From: Capitella teleta
Taxonomy: Eukaryota > Annelida > Polychaeta > Capitellidae
DNA length: 64,000 nt
Reading direction: 5' to 3'
Assembly (NCBI GenBank): GCA_000328365.1
Contig: KB310862.1
Span: forward strand, 1 to 64,000
Part shown: one piece after another, positions 25,001 through 37,197 of the stretch
Numbering within the stretch: the stretch's first letter is position 1
Layout: every line of letters begins with the position of its first letter
Notes under the pieces: generated by a model
Databases searched by the model: none
What the model saw: the letters and a program-made list of their open reading frames with translations, nothing else
What the model was told of the DNA's origin: nothing
Program-made: the position numbers and the translations under genes

Positions 25001-25410
25001 AATATCTGTCATATAGTTGTAAAATGTTAATAAGTATCATGATCATTATGCAAGAATGGATATGAGGAGAGGTTTCCCGTACAAACTGCACAAAGAGGCG
25101 CAAAGATGAGTTAGAAAGAGAAGCGAGTGGCGCCCCCTGGCGTCCCACCCTCTTGATGGGAGGGTGGAACCAAATTTATTTTAAAATAATGCCAACAAAT
25201 GAACATCATAATCAAATTCTAAAATTGCATAGTCAGTGATCATAAAAATATAAAATATCACAACAATAAATGAGAAATTAGTTGTGTAATAAAATAAATC
25301 TCTTGGCAGTCATTGTTTAAGAAATAATATCACAATTATACATGTAGATGGCAGAGATGGCAAAAGCCATCATCCTTGTTTAACAGAACAATATCATCAG
25401 ATATTATTGG

Positions 25411-28400
25411 TTATGTAGCAGATTTCTCCAGAACAGCAGACGAAGAAGCGTGAAGGCCGTCTCCACTTGGATTTCTGCTTCTCTTGGCATCTCCCTTTGC
25501 TGGCGTGGCGTATGACCCAGGGTCAGCTTCACGCATTTCAGTAGCCCTCTTATAAATGCTTGCTGCAGATTCAAATTCACCCTAAAGGTTGAAGAAAAAG
25601 TGATTTTAAATTGAAAAAATAAAATAAAAATCACCTGTTCGTATTTGCACAGGGCAAGATTCTTGAGGGTTTCGTACACCCTGGGATGAGTAGGGCTGAG
25701 AGATTCCTCGTAAATTTTTAGCGCTCTTTCGTACAAAGACTGAGCTTTTGGGTGGTCACCCTGTTCAGAGCACAGGACAGCCCAGTTGACCACAGCGGTG
25801 GCGACCGAAGGGTGGTTGACGTCAAACAGGCGTTCCCGGATGTCAACCAAGCGTTGGTATAGTGGTTCAGCTTTGTCAAACTTTTTCTGTAGAACAAAGA
25901 AGAATAAACAGAGGTACAGAGTAAGAGGTGATCGCACCATTTTCTTGTACATCATGGCGAGGTGCTTGATTATTGAGACCACATTTGGGTGTTCATTAGG
26001 GAAATGCTGTAAAATTATAAAATAAAAAATAATATTACACAGATAAAAATTGACAACCTTTTCTCTGATATCAAGAGCTTTGATATAAAATGGCTCAGCT
26101 TCTTCGTACATCTTCCGATCGTTGTACAAAGCGGCCAAGTTGTTCATAGACTGTGCCACATCCGGGTGATCAGCCTCCAAGACACGCTCACGGATGTCAA
26201 GAGCACGCTTGAAGAACGATTCAGAAACTTCAATGTTGTTTTGTAAGTAAGAAAGGACGCCAATCTCATTGAGGGTTCTGGCGAGATCAGGGGAATCAGG
26301 ACCCATGGTGAGGCCCTCCGGTTGTAGGACACGCTTGCGCAGTGTGTCGCCTCTCCTGGATGGGCTCTACAAGGGAAGAAGGTCATGAGGTCACACATGA
26401 ATACACCACACTCACCGAAGAGCACTGCGGTGCGCGGCATTGCCGACGGATATAAAGCGCTCTTTTGTGAAGAGGATCGGCCAGCTCGTGTCTGAGAAAA
26501 ATGCCATTAGAAGAGGTTGGATTTTAAATTAGACCTCAAGACACACTTGCCCTGCTTCTGATACAACACAGCCAGAGCGTCCAGCTCCTTGGCAACCATC
26601 AAGTGCTCCCCTCCAAATGCACCCTCATAGATCTCCAAAGCATGCTTATACAATGCCTCAGCTGTCGAAAACTTCCCCTGCTGTGCATGCAATCCCGCCA
26701 CTTGGTGCAAGCTCTGAGCCACGCTCGGGTGATCCGGGTCGAGAGCTGTTTCACGGATTTCTAAGGCACGCTGTAGAGGAGCAAGGGCTTCATTCAGCAA
26801 GCCGAGATCCCGGAGGTAGCGACCCAACGCTTCGTAAGCGTCAGCTGCTTTAGACAGTGTGATGAGACCGTTAAACTGGCCAACCACTGCAAAAAATACA
26901 AGTACAACAGAACAATCTTCCCAGACCATGCATCACGCACTGTCTTCCAGTTGCTTGCAGGCAGTCAAGTACGCTTGAGCCATCGTAGCTTTCTCCACTC
27001 CCACGTACAACCAATGAAGCACCAACTCTTCACAACGACCTCTGAAATAAAAAAAGTCCATCATAAAATCCCAATAATAACCGCAAACCAAACTGCATTC
27101 CTACCTTGCATACAGTTTCACAAAAATACACAGATTCACCAAACTTTCTTGTAAAGCCACTCTGTCTTCTAATTGGCGGTTGATCCACGGAAGTTCATCA
27201 GCGACGCGATACGTTATAGCTTCAGGATCACTGTAACCAAACAGCACATCACAAAACATTTAATACTCTTCCATAATAAATCTTACTCTTTAAACGAGGC
27301 AAAATAATCGCGGAGGGTACAGCGGACTTTCTGCAGGACACTGCCGTCCGAGCTCTTCATATAATAATCAAATATGCTGCTTCTAACCTGTGTGGAAATT
27401 GAATCACTCATTGACTGAACTAATTAATGAATTACGCACTTGTTCATGAGCGCAAATGAGTAGCCCCGAACGGCGTGTGAGAATGTGTCGCTCCATCAGA
27501 GCCTCACAGAGCGGCACCCAGAAGTTCCACGAGAGGTTTGGTATCAGCTCAAACAGCTCATGGTCACAGAGTCCGTTGCGACTGGCGTAGATGTATTTGA
27601 GCGCCTACAATGATTTACATCAAAATATACGATAAAACATGACGTCTAAACTCACTTTCTTCAGGAAACCTTTTGTTTGACTGGTTTCATATTCTTGCTG
27701 CAGTGCATCAAAGAGAGCCTTGTAAAGCTGAACACAATTGGAGGTCTTTAAGTAGGCGTCTATTCGTTGATCAACCATTTCATCAGCGCTACATCTGATC
27801 AACACATAGATATTGACAAAGGTCAAGGTTCAATGCATTTGCATACCTGGCTAAGTCATTAGCCAAGAGTACCACATACAGAGGGCAGCAGGTGCCAGGA
27901 GAGCGACAGTAGGTCAGGATGCGACCTTCTTGCTCTTCGGTCAGAGATCGTCCCAGAGTAGCCATCTCAGCGCGAGAGAGCTCCTTGACCGCTTTGGTGT
28001 TGAGCTCCGTGAGGTTGAGACACGGCCAAGAGCGCCATGAAGCAGGGCAAGTGTCATCCTGAACGGAAATAATCACGCGGGAATCCACAGGAAGAGGATC
28101 CAGAAGAAACTTCAAGTACGATTCACAATTCTGAAATAATGAATTCTTTTAATACAAAATCCACCCAAGTTGCAGAATTCGTAGTTCAAAATCAACTTAC
28201 GTGCAATCGATCAGCAGAATCAAACACGAGGATCAAACCAGACGGGAATTTAGCAGAAACTTTTTCCAACCATTTTGGAAATTCTTCGATCAAACGGACA
28301 GGGTCGCAAGTGAGGGTGGGAGGAGAAGTGACATACTGCATCAACTACGGATATAGAGAGAGAAGGATTTAAAGGTCATGATGGTACGAGCGTGTATGCA

Positions 28401-30522
28401 CCTGAGAGGTGAGTCTCCGTATCATGACGGTTGAGTCAGCCGTACAAGCACTGGGACTCCCCACGAAATGGTACAAAACAAACGGTGAGCTGGCTTTATG
28501 CTGCTGCAACTCAATCCTGAAATAATAACACTTGCATTCAAAGAGCGCACATCAAATAACTCGTACCATTTAGCCAGGAGGAGTGATTTTCCTGACCCTG
28601 GGGCACCACTAATCAGCAGAGGGGGCAGGGGTCCTGGAGCAGCAACATGCGCATTCAGCCGCTCGTAATACTGAGAAGAAAACAAACCACAGCAGATACA
28701 TTAACCGAAACAAGGGTCAAAACAAACTTTTTCAAAGCCTAATTCACAAGTGGATTTTATGGCATGAGATAAATGCTCCATTTCTTCAATATCGTGTTGC
28801 GCGTCCCATAAGCAGCTTCCACACAAGGCCTTTGGGGTGTCAGTGTCACACTCTGCACTGTCACTCGTCCTCTGGTGCTCAATATCCAACTCCTGCATTA
28901 ATTAATAATTAATTAGATAATTAATCCATATTTTCTCATACAATGGTGAGCGCTGATTCCAGTTCAACTATCACTCCATCAACAGCAGCTTTTGCTTCAA
29001 ATTTCCCGGTGATCAGTTTCATATTTCCACTGTCGATTACTTTCTTCTTCAACTCAGCAACTTCTTCATTGCTGAATAAACTTAAGTTCTGAGCAGAAAT
29101 TTCAGGGTGCGATTGTACGTACGGATGTTGGTCCGAATCCTTGAAGCAGAAGATAGCAGGACAGCGTCCAGGACTGTTCAAATGACCAAGGTTGTAGTCC
29201 ATCGTGGTGAAGTGGTCGATTTCATTGCAGAGGAAAGCCACAAAGATAGTGGAACGATCGATAGCATGACATCGTGATTGTAAGTATTTTTCCTGAAGAA
29301 AGAAAATCACAGGAGGTTACTCAGTGTATAAAATGTGAACAAAAATGTGAATCACCTGAGTGATGCCAGTGCTGTCCTCACATGGCATGTGAATCAAATG
29401 CAGGATACGACCTTCATTGAAACACAAACGCTGGAGTTTAATTGCATGTTCCTATTGGAAAATAATTCAACAGATCAGCATGAAATATGAATGGAGTAGA
29501 AATAACCTTGAGGATAATGTTGACTTCGTCTTGGACGTCAGATGGCGCAGAAATGAACACTTGGATGAGATTTGATTGAAGTGATTCGGGAATGCCGGGG
29601 AAAACTTGAGCCAAACTGGCAGCTGCAACTTGCCAATCATCTGAAGGAAAGATTGAAGATTGGAACATTCAAATTGAGACTCACTACCTTTGTTGACATT
29701 GATATACGGTCCGTCCATCTCATGCAATGTGTGTGCAAATTCTGGGCCGCGCGACACCATCGTGTGCAGCTGAGTTGTGCTGCCCAGCGATGGCTCACTC
29801 TCCAGCGCGGTCCACCAATCGCCAGGATTCCCGCTGCCTGGACCATCATTGACATGAATCATGGATCAATTAACAACTGTACTCACTCATCGTTGCCTTC
29901 AGACGTGACGTAGGATCAGAAGAATCTTCAAGACCAACCCGTGACAGCTTCGACTCAAGATCTCGTCTCGTTTTTAATAAATTCCGCAATTCACTCTCTT
30001 TAGTCTCACGAAAAATCTGCAAATAATATTATTAAAAGTACAACTATGACACGAATGACTCACTTTAAATTGTCGTTGTATCTTGTCGCGATCCCCTTCG
30101 AAAGTCATAGCACGAACGAGCGCCTGATGCTCAGCGTCAAGAGCGCTGTCTCTCTCTTCTCGTAGCTTCTGACACGTTTTTTGTATCGTTTGCAGTTCTG
30201 CTCTCAATTTCTTATTCTCCGTTTCCAACTTACGCACAATCTTCTGCATGTTTCCAATTTCATTTTCTTTATTCAATCGATACATTTCAAAATCCTTGCG
30301 TATCTTCTCCACTTCCGGGTTTTCTAGTTCGAAGGAGAGTGCTGATCGGAGGCTGCTTGATCCCTTGGGTTTGCCCACAGAGCGTCCTGTGCGCAGACCA
30401 AGCTTCCCCCTCGGTTTGACCTCGATGGGGATGCGCTTGACGACCCCTTGACTTGTGTCATACTCAACTCCCAGTTCATCATCGTCATCACCGCGTCGCA
30501 GAACTGACGCCAAAGCCCCCAT
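25411..30522 (-). CDS. NPHP3: Nephrocystin-3, complete, 22 coding exons
   Basis: Ciliary inversin-compartment protein. Exons 5' to 3': 30064-30522, 29887-30016, 29688-29837, 29507-29640, 29356-29451, 28942-29292, 28728-28892, 28567-28670, 28402-28516, 28201-28344, 27847-28130, 27656-27794, 27440-27604, 27287-27387, 27105-27230, 26941-27041, 26547-26886, 26416-26491, 26058-26366, 25938-26006, 25635-25886 and 25411-25581. They total 1,326 residues (human 1,330). The start at 30522 is chosen because MGALAS gives an N-myristoylation site, as in the family (MGTASS). Order: coiled coil at about 75-200 ([16 protein letters not shown]), P-loop GAPGSGKS at 517-524, then TPR repeats from about 925 with the recurring LALEIRE/ALDIRE...HP-x-VA pattern. 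All introns are about 45-85 nt. A 3' splice site (TTTCTTTGCAG) just upstream suggests a 5' UTR intron. Confidence 0.97.
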
Positions 30523-32440
30523 TGTGCAGATGGAAAACAACTAGGTAGCACGTCTGCAAAGAAATAAGCAATGTATCTATGATTTCATTGAAACAGACTC
30601 AAAATATTAAACAAAAATGGAAGAAGAGTCATTTCTCTGATGCAGAGTCCACCAAATCAGGTAAATGAATATGCATGCATTAGGAATTATTGTTTACCCC
30701 CGCCCAAGAGCTCTTCAGTTTTTTTAGGATTCTCCATAAGTTAATGATGCATAAACTAGCACTGATAAGCTTGTTTCCTGATATCTCACTGTCAATGGTA
30801 AATTATAAATTCAATGTACATAAGTGTATAAATGACGAGACTTGTTATTGAAAAATCCCTAAGATGCCTGACGGAGCGGTTTTGGACGAAACATGGCGAG
30901 TTGTCCATTATATACAAGTAACATGCGTAGCTTACAACTTACAAGTGACCCAGTTGTTTAATTAATTTCCTCACACCCCACATAATATCATAAGGCCATG
31001 GTCAAAATTAAACTTGAGGAGTCTGAAATTCCATATAATATGAGTGACAATATAAATTTCACCCTCTATGCTCTTGACGGGTGGGGTGGGGGGGATGGTT
31101 TGAGAGAGAGAGAGAGAAATCATTTATTTAACAACATACATCAATGTGAATTAAGCGGGGAGAAAAAAATAATAATAAATTAAAAAATCTTTTTTTTATT
31201 CTTTTTTTTTCTTTTTTTTTTCTTTTTTTCTTCCGAGTGCAGACTGATGGTAGTAATGATGATGATGATAGTATGATGATGCAGGGAGACCAGACTAAGG
31301 CACATGGGTGGCATTACATTCGACGACGACCACTGCAATAAGACGTGCTTGTTACTGAAGCCCAATTCTTCACAATTGATTCAGAATTGAGGTTATCAGC
31401 CATCCATGATTAGTTCAAAGAGACTGTCTATTAATTGTCTCACTTGATTGCTACTCGACCAATTATTCATATAAGCAGAGCATTGAAAGATCCAAGCAAG
31501 AGAAGCAACATCATTCAACAACATTTCACTGCATTAGGTTGATTCAGAATCCAGGCAAGTCCCTCTCATATCGGTTCTCGACAATATGAGTGCACGGAAT
31601 GCTGTCCATAAATATGATATCATGCGTTTTCAGTTCCCTGCTTTAATTTCTGACCTAATTAAGGAATACCATAATGTGAAAAATTCCCTAAGAGTGCCAA
31701 TACTTAGTGGTAATCATCTGGGTATTTAATTACTATTTATCTTCAACTTTTTTTTGCCATTCCTAGAAATGATGAAATGATTCCTAGAACAGCTTTGCAT
31801 TTATTTACCACTTGTTTGTTAACTTTATTAACAGATAAGTTCTCGGTGCTTGGTATGTGTAGTCAATTAAGTTCAACTATGTAAAGAAATTAATTTGTTC
31901 AAGTGGTGAACTACGATTTGTTCAGGTTTTGCTGGCATTGGCATTGGCCAGTGGACTGGGTTTGGGTGATTACATTATATAATATTCACATTGTATACAT
32001 GTATATAACATTTGACGGTATCTTCGATTTCAACAATTTTTGACTCTTCAAACCACCTATTGATGGGCTTTGGATATTCTGGAAATTTCGCTATAATTCA
32101 CCCATCACTATACATAATTTAAAAATTGCAATCAAGTATGTACATGCAAACAATCTACTTCAACATCTTTATGATCAAGTCGAGTTGGGAAAAATAACCT
32201 GAAAAAGAATTCGACAATTTCGCTAACAGATCAGCAGTAATAAATTTTCAAGTTTTTACTCGGAATTCTATCAGCAGAAGTTGTTCACGGACCACAAATC
32301 ATTCAATAGTTGTGTAGACTGTAGGGTCAACGTTAGCTGATTACTAGTGATTAGGACTCTTATCTCTTGATCACCGTTTAAATTTAAAAGGCCTTTGATG
32401 AGCCCATGCAAGCAAATTGATGAAGAACCCGACAGCTCAT
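30523..32440. other. Intergenic region between NPHP3 and SLC26
   Basis: Likely holds the divergent promoters of NPHP3 (minus) and the SLC26 gene (plus). Contains a T-rich stretch at 31,190-31,230. I find no further gene and no convincing RFX X-box for NPHP3. Confidence 0.5.
31469..31560 (+). promoter_or_regulatory. Candidate TATA box and 5' UTR exon of the SLC26 gene
   Basis: ATATAAG at 31469-31475 is followed about 80 nt later by CCAG|GCAAGT (31554/31555), which fits the strong consensus of a GC-AG intron donor. A 3' splice site CTTTGCAG ends at 32462. Together these would make a 5' UTR exon of about 55 nt and a 0.9 kb intron. No GT donor fits as well. Inference from motifs only. Confidence 0.3.
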
Positions 32441-32489
32441 GCACTCTGCTGACTCTTTGCAGATTCTGCCCCAGGAAGAAGAGCCTTTG

Positions 32490-34679
32490 ATGCCTCTCGG
32501 GGCCACAATGGACGCCACTGACCTCCCTGCTGACTGCTCCGTGGTCATTCAACGTCCAGCACAGAAGCAGGATGACTTCTGGGGTCATCACGGGATCCAC
32601 CAGGACCCTCCTCCAACAACAAAAGAGAAGTTTCAACGCTACATCAAGAACAAATGTAGCTGTTCCGGAAAGTGCGTCAAGTCTTCCATCTTGAGCCACC
32701 TGCCGATCATTGGAGTTCTCCGTGACTACCAGTGGAAATCGTGGCTGGCATCTGACATCATATCCGGTATCAGCGTAGGGGTTATCCATATCCCCCAGGG
32801 CATGGGTTTCGCAATCCTTACAACTCTTCCAGCGGTCTACGGTCTGTATGCTTCCATCTTTCCGGTGTGGGTCTATGCCATTTTTGGAACTTCCCGTCAC
32901 ATCTCAGTTGGAACAATGGCTCTAATAAGCCTCATGATTGGGGCAATTGTTAACACAGAAGTTGAAAAGTATGTTGAATTGAAAATTCCTGCACGAACAG
33001 TCACTACTACAGGTTACAATGACAGCCTCGAGACAGGAGATGACGCTGAACTAGAGGCTTTCAAAGTTGGTATCGCAATGTCTGTTTCTCTGATCATGGG
33101 CTTGGTACAGTTAGCCATGTGGTTGCTCAATTTAGGCATTCTTGCAACCTATATGTCCACGCCATTCATCAGCGCTTTCATGACCGGGGCTGCTTGCCAT
33201 ATCATCACAAGTCAGATCACAACCGTGTTTGGCTTGTCCTTACCAAGCATCTCAGGAACTTTCAGTTTGCCCAATACTATCATCGAGGTGTTCAAGAACA
33301 TTCAGCACACAAATGTTGCTTCTTTGTTGATCACTCTGGTATGCATCGCTGTCCTGATGGTTATCAAAGAACTCATCAATGACCGCGTGAAGAAGTATAT
33401 CAAAGTGCCCATTCCCGCAGAGCTGATCGTGGTCATATTCGGAACACTGGTCTCCTACTTGGCAGATTTCAATACCCGTTGGGATGTGAAGGTCATTGGC
33501 ACAATCCCACGTGGTATACCAGCCCCTCAACTGCCAAGTATGCACAACGCTATGGACTACTTTGTTGATGCTTTGATCATTGCAATCATCGGTTTTGCTT
33601 TGTCCATCTCCATGGCTAAGTTGGTCAGCAAGCGCCAGGGATACTCCATCGACACCAATCAAGAACTACTGGCGTACGGAATGCAGAACGCGGTAGGAGC
33701 CCTGTTCAACAGCTTTGGAGGTACTCAAGCCCCACCTAGAACCCTGGTTTGCGAGAACACTGGAGGCAAGACGCAACTCTCTGGCTTCATCTCCACCATT
33801 CTTCCGCTGCTGGTGTGCCTGGCACTGGGACCTCTGTTTGAGCAGCTGCCCAACAGTATTTTGACTGCCATCATTATCGTTGCTCTTCTTCCCTTGCTGA
33901 AATCTGTTACGGAGATTCCTACTTTCTGGCGTGTCAACAGGATAGACCTGTGGGTCTATCTCGTTACGCTTCTTGCAACCGTACTCTTTAGTATTGTCAT
34001 TGGACTCATGGTTGGAATTGCTCTGGGAGTCATGCTCATTGTAATTCAGATGCAACTTGCAAGAATCTACAGCGTGGAGGCTCCCACTGGCACAGAGATC
34101 TACCTGCCTAAACACTTGCTCCATGACAAACACCCACAGTACCCCAACATCAAAGTTTTCCGCTTTGACACTAACCTCTTCTTCGCTAATGTCGAAACCT
34201 TCAAGCTGAAATTATTCGAGCAGACACCAAGCCCTGATGCCATAAAACCTACGAATATGATGCTAGTAACCCCAGAGGTTGAAATGGAGGAGAGTAGCAA
34301 CTATAATGGCATCAACTACCAACAGGCAGAGACTGCATCAAACGATTTGGCAGTAGAGAAAGAACTGCACAAAAAGAAACCATTTGAAGGCAAGCAAGCA
34401 ATTGTTCTTGATTGTTCATCGATCACTTACATCGACATCATGGGAATTAGTGTTCTCAGCTCACTGAAGATTGAATACGCCAAAGTGGGCACTGCTTTCG
34501 TTCTGGCAAATTGCCAGCAGAGCATGTTGGAGAAACTGGTTGCCGGGGGTTTGCTGTCTGCACCAGAAACACCTGAAAAGAAAAAGAGCAATGACATCGT
34601 CGTCTTTCCAACCGTCATTGATGCCGTGGAAACATTCCGTGTGAGAAAACAAGATGAGTACCTGAGTACACACGTATAA
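32490..34679 (+). CDS. SLC26/SulP family anion transporter, intronless coding region
   Basis: Multi-pass membrane anion exchanger or channel (sulfate, chloride, bicarbonate and similar anions). The frame encodes 729 residues from ATG 32490. An upstream in-frame ATG at 32439 is probably intronic, because a 3' splice site ends at 32462; MDAT at 32508 is another option. The N-terminal cytosolic segment is followed by the conserved SulP core, with DIISGISVGVIHIPQGMGFA and LPAVYGLYASIFPVWVYAIF, then about 12-14 hydrophobic segments including ISMAKLVSKRQGYSIDTNQE and FGGTQAPPRTLVCENTGGKT. A C-terminal STAS domain (about residues 630-725) contains AIVLDCSSITYIDIMGISVL. Which SLC26 paralogue it is cannot be told. 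Length is typical of the family. The total lack of introns in a neighbourhood of multi-exon genes is unusual. Poly(A) signal at 34758-34763. Confidence 0.95.
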   Translation: MPLGATMDATDLPADCSVVIQRPAQKQDDFWGHHGIHQDPPPTTKEKFQRYIKNKCSCSGKCVKSSILSHLPIIGVLRDYQWKSWLASDIISGISVGVIHIPQGMGFAILTTLPAVYGLYASIFPVWVYAIFGTSRHISVGTMALISLMIGAIVNTEVEKYVELKIPARTVTTTGYNDSLETGDDAELEAFKVGIAMSVSLIMGLVQLAMWLLNLGILATYMSTPFISAFMTGAACHIITSQITTVFGLSLPSISGTFSLPNTIIEVFKNIQHTNVASLLITLVCIAVLMVIKELINDRVKKYIKVPIPAELIVVIFGTLVSYLADFNTRWDVKVIGTIPRGIPAPQLPSMHNAMDYFVDALIIAIIGFALSISMAKLVSKRQGYSIDTNQELLAYGMQNAVGALFNSFGGTQAPPRTLVCENTGGKTQLSGFISTILPLLVCLALGPLFEQLPNSILTAIIIVALLPLLKSVTEIPTFWRVNRIDLWVYLVTLLATVLFSIVIGLMVGIALGVMLIVIQMQLARIYSVEAPTGTEIYLPKHLLHDKHPQYPNIKVFRFDTNLFFANVETFKLKLFEQTPSPDAIKPTNMMLVTPEVEMEESSNYNGINYQQAETASNDLAVEKELHKKKPFEGKQAIVLDCSSITYIDIMGISVLSSLKIEYAKVGTAFVLANCQQSMLEKLVAGGLLSAPETPEKKKSNDIVVFPTVIDAVETFRVRKQDEYLSTHV

Positions 34680-35119
34680 TGACGTGAAAATGATGGACAG
34701 GGTGCTATTTCAAGATTCACATAACTTGCAAAATATGAAATCTGCTTGAATTTTGTAAATAAAATCTGAACCATCAATTTCGTTCTAACTATTGATGTGA
34801 CTTTGCATTATAATATAGATACAATGGAATATATATATTGGACAGTGGAATGGCATACCTCGTTGGTACTCAGAGGGGTACTCAGTTGTCCTGTTCATCA
34901 AGACTCTACATGAGTTCTTGTTGTGGACACCAAGAGGGGGCATGCATGTCATTCCGGTTAAGTTACAGAGTACTGCACATGTGTACTGCGCCATTTGTTG
35001 TTTAATTGACCTGACTTGAAAGAAATCTCTGACAATTAATGTGTTTCGAAGGGCGAATTACATATATCATATGTAATTTATAATGGTACAGTGTAGATTT
35101 GTTCCTGAGAATCGAGGTC

Positions 35120-35220
35120 GGAGGGGCATTAGCGAAAAGGGCGGATTACATGACACAAATAACATTACAAACGACCATCCCTGGGATTTTAGGGCGGTTT
35201 ACGAAAAGGGTGGATTACAT
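35120..35220. repeat. Two 24 bp direct repeats
   Basis: AAAAGGG(C/T)GGATTACATGACA occurs twice about 66 bp apart, each in a similar context. From 35,265 to 35,525 the sequence is dense in AGTATACT and CAGTATTAG motifs with local dyad symmetry. No gene is seen between 34,770 and 37,190. Confidence 0.5.
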
Positions 35221-35813
35221 GACAGCAGATTAATGGGTCTGACTGTATAAATGGTGTTACTTTTATAGACTAATAAGAGTATATTACTGAGTTAACAGCT
35301 AGTATAAGAGTATTAGTAGGTCCCGACACTATTATATAATTATGTATAATAGTATACTCAGTATTAGCTCCCCAGTTCCTACACTCCAGACAACGCTACA
35401 GCTTAGGAGTTAGGGAACTAACTCAGTATACACTATACAGTATTAGTATTTAGTATACTCAGCTTATACTATAATTATAATTAATACTCAGTATAATACT
35501 GTACTGTAGTCAGTAGTGTATATAGGGTGACGGTCGCCACCCTTCAACCCTTAGTTTGGGGATCTAAGTTGGCTTGTTTTGTGCAAGAAATCTTACCGGC
35601 TTCTTATGTTAGCAGGATGCGATCAACATGTTGAATTAATGAAATCAAGTAATTGTTCATGGAATTTAGATTAAAAGAAATCGTGTGTTTGTTGATTTTG
35701 ACAACTTCCTGTGAAAGGTACGTTATGATTCATCGATCAGCAGTGCGTCTGTACAAATCATAACGCCTAAAAGAGACAGGGATTATTGGATTTCAGTGTA
35801 CAGTAGCCGTGCT

Positions 35814-35880
35814 ACTCCTTTCGGCTGGCTCCTGCGTCGCTTGAAAGGCTGAAGCGACGCAGGAGCCAGCCGAAAGGAGT
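35814..35880. repeat. Perfect 29 bp inverted repeat with 9 nt loop
   Basis: Left arm 35814-35842 and right arm 35852-35880 are exact reverse complements (ACTCCTTTCGGCTGGCTCCT and on to TCGCTT), with loop GAAAGGCTG. The stem is GC-rich (about 60%) in an AT-rich spacer. The outer part of the arm recurs at about 21,424-21,443. Confidence 0.9.
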
Positions 35881-37197
35881 GACACATCCCAAATCGGCCG
35901 ATACTTCATCATATTTGCGGCCTAATCATAACTGATATAATAGACCTAAAGAGAGGAGGACACTTCCCTCGCGCAGAGGGTTCAGGGAGTGCTGCCAGCA
36001 ACATGTACCGTCTGTGCTTTGGTATTTTAACATAATCATTCATAGGCCTATAGTATGGCAGACCGCAGACGAAGCCAGAGTCATTCTCTTGAATTAAAAC
36101 TCTATTAATTTTACAAATTCATAATACATGAATGGGACTTTTTTCAATTTCTGCCAGGCTTAGAGACGCAAAGTACTGGACAGCAAGGAATAATCCATAA
36201 TAGCAACCCGTCCTTGATCGATCGTACGTGCATCACAGATTGTAATCTATGTCTCTCATTAGTCCTAACTATTTCGCGGATCCTTGACAGCTTAAATAGC
36301 TGCATATGTCACTATTTAAATATTTCGGAATACTTGTCAATATATTTATTTTAATAAGTAATTGTAAACCAATCATTTTATTACACTCTAGTCTTGTGAT
36401 TTTATTATGCCAAGGTGAAATGCGTGCAGGTCGTTGATAGAATACCACAAGTACTTATTAACCACATCGACTAGCTTTGCTTGCATCGTGGACTTTTAAT
36501 GATGTTACCAGTCATTGTCTATAACGAGCAGACGACGGCCACACCATGATCTACAAATAACGCTACGCACCATCAGTCGGTCAGAGCGACCAACTAGGTG
36601 TTGCACAATGGGTACTAGTCGCTTACTTTTCTCGTTCCATTCAATTTGATATGCTTTATGTATAATAATATTACGGTTTTGGGCACTTGGCACAAAGCCA
36701 ACGATTAAACACAATGTGAAATGCATGCTATTTCCAAGATTTACTGATTATTTCTATAGAAACATAACATTTTCATCTGGTATGTGTTTATTACATCACA
36801 GATTCACAGTGGAAACAACATGAAAACCCATAAAGCTGTACAAGATAGAATAATTGATTGGGGATAATTAATCAATTAAAATAAGATATAGGCTAGCTGG
36901 AAGAGGAACCGTGTTGTCGAAGCCTCCTAATGTTCCAAATGGCATCGAACACCATCTTAATCATTATTTTCCATTGAATGTCGTCAATGATGATTTAAAA
37001 AATAATAATCAAAGATGAACAGAGAAAATTTCTTTAATAATGATACAATGCGAATACACACAAGCAATAATGAACGTCAATGCACAATGGTCAAAGAGGG
37101 AAGCAGAAGTGGAGTCGTTATCCGGGTACTAAGCTCTCGAAATTGTGTAATCATCAACGTTATTGGGGAGGGGGAGGAAGCTAGGGGCGCGCGGGGC

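Noticed and set aside
30880-30960. RFX X-box for NPHP3
   Set aside because: A GTTGTCC and a GTAAC half-site exist, but their spacing is far too large for an X-box.
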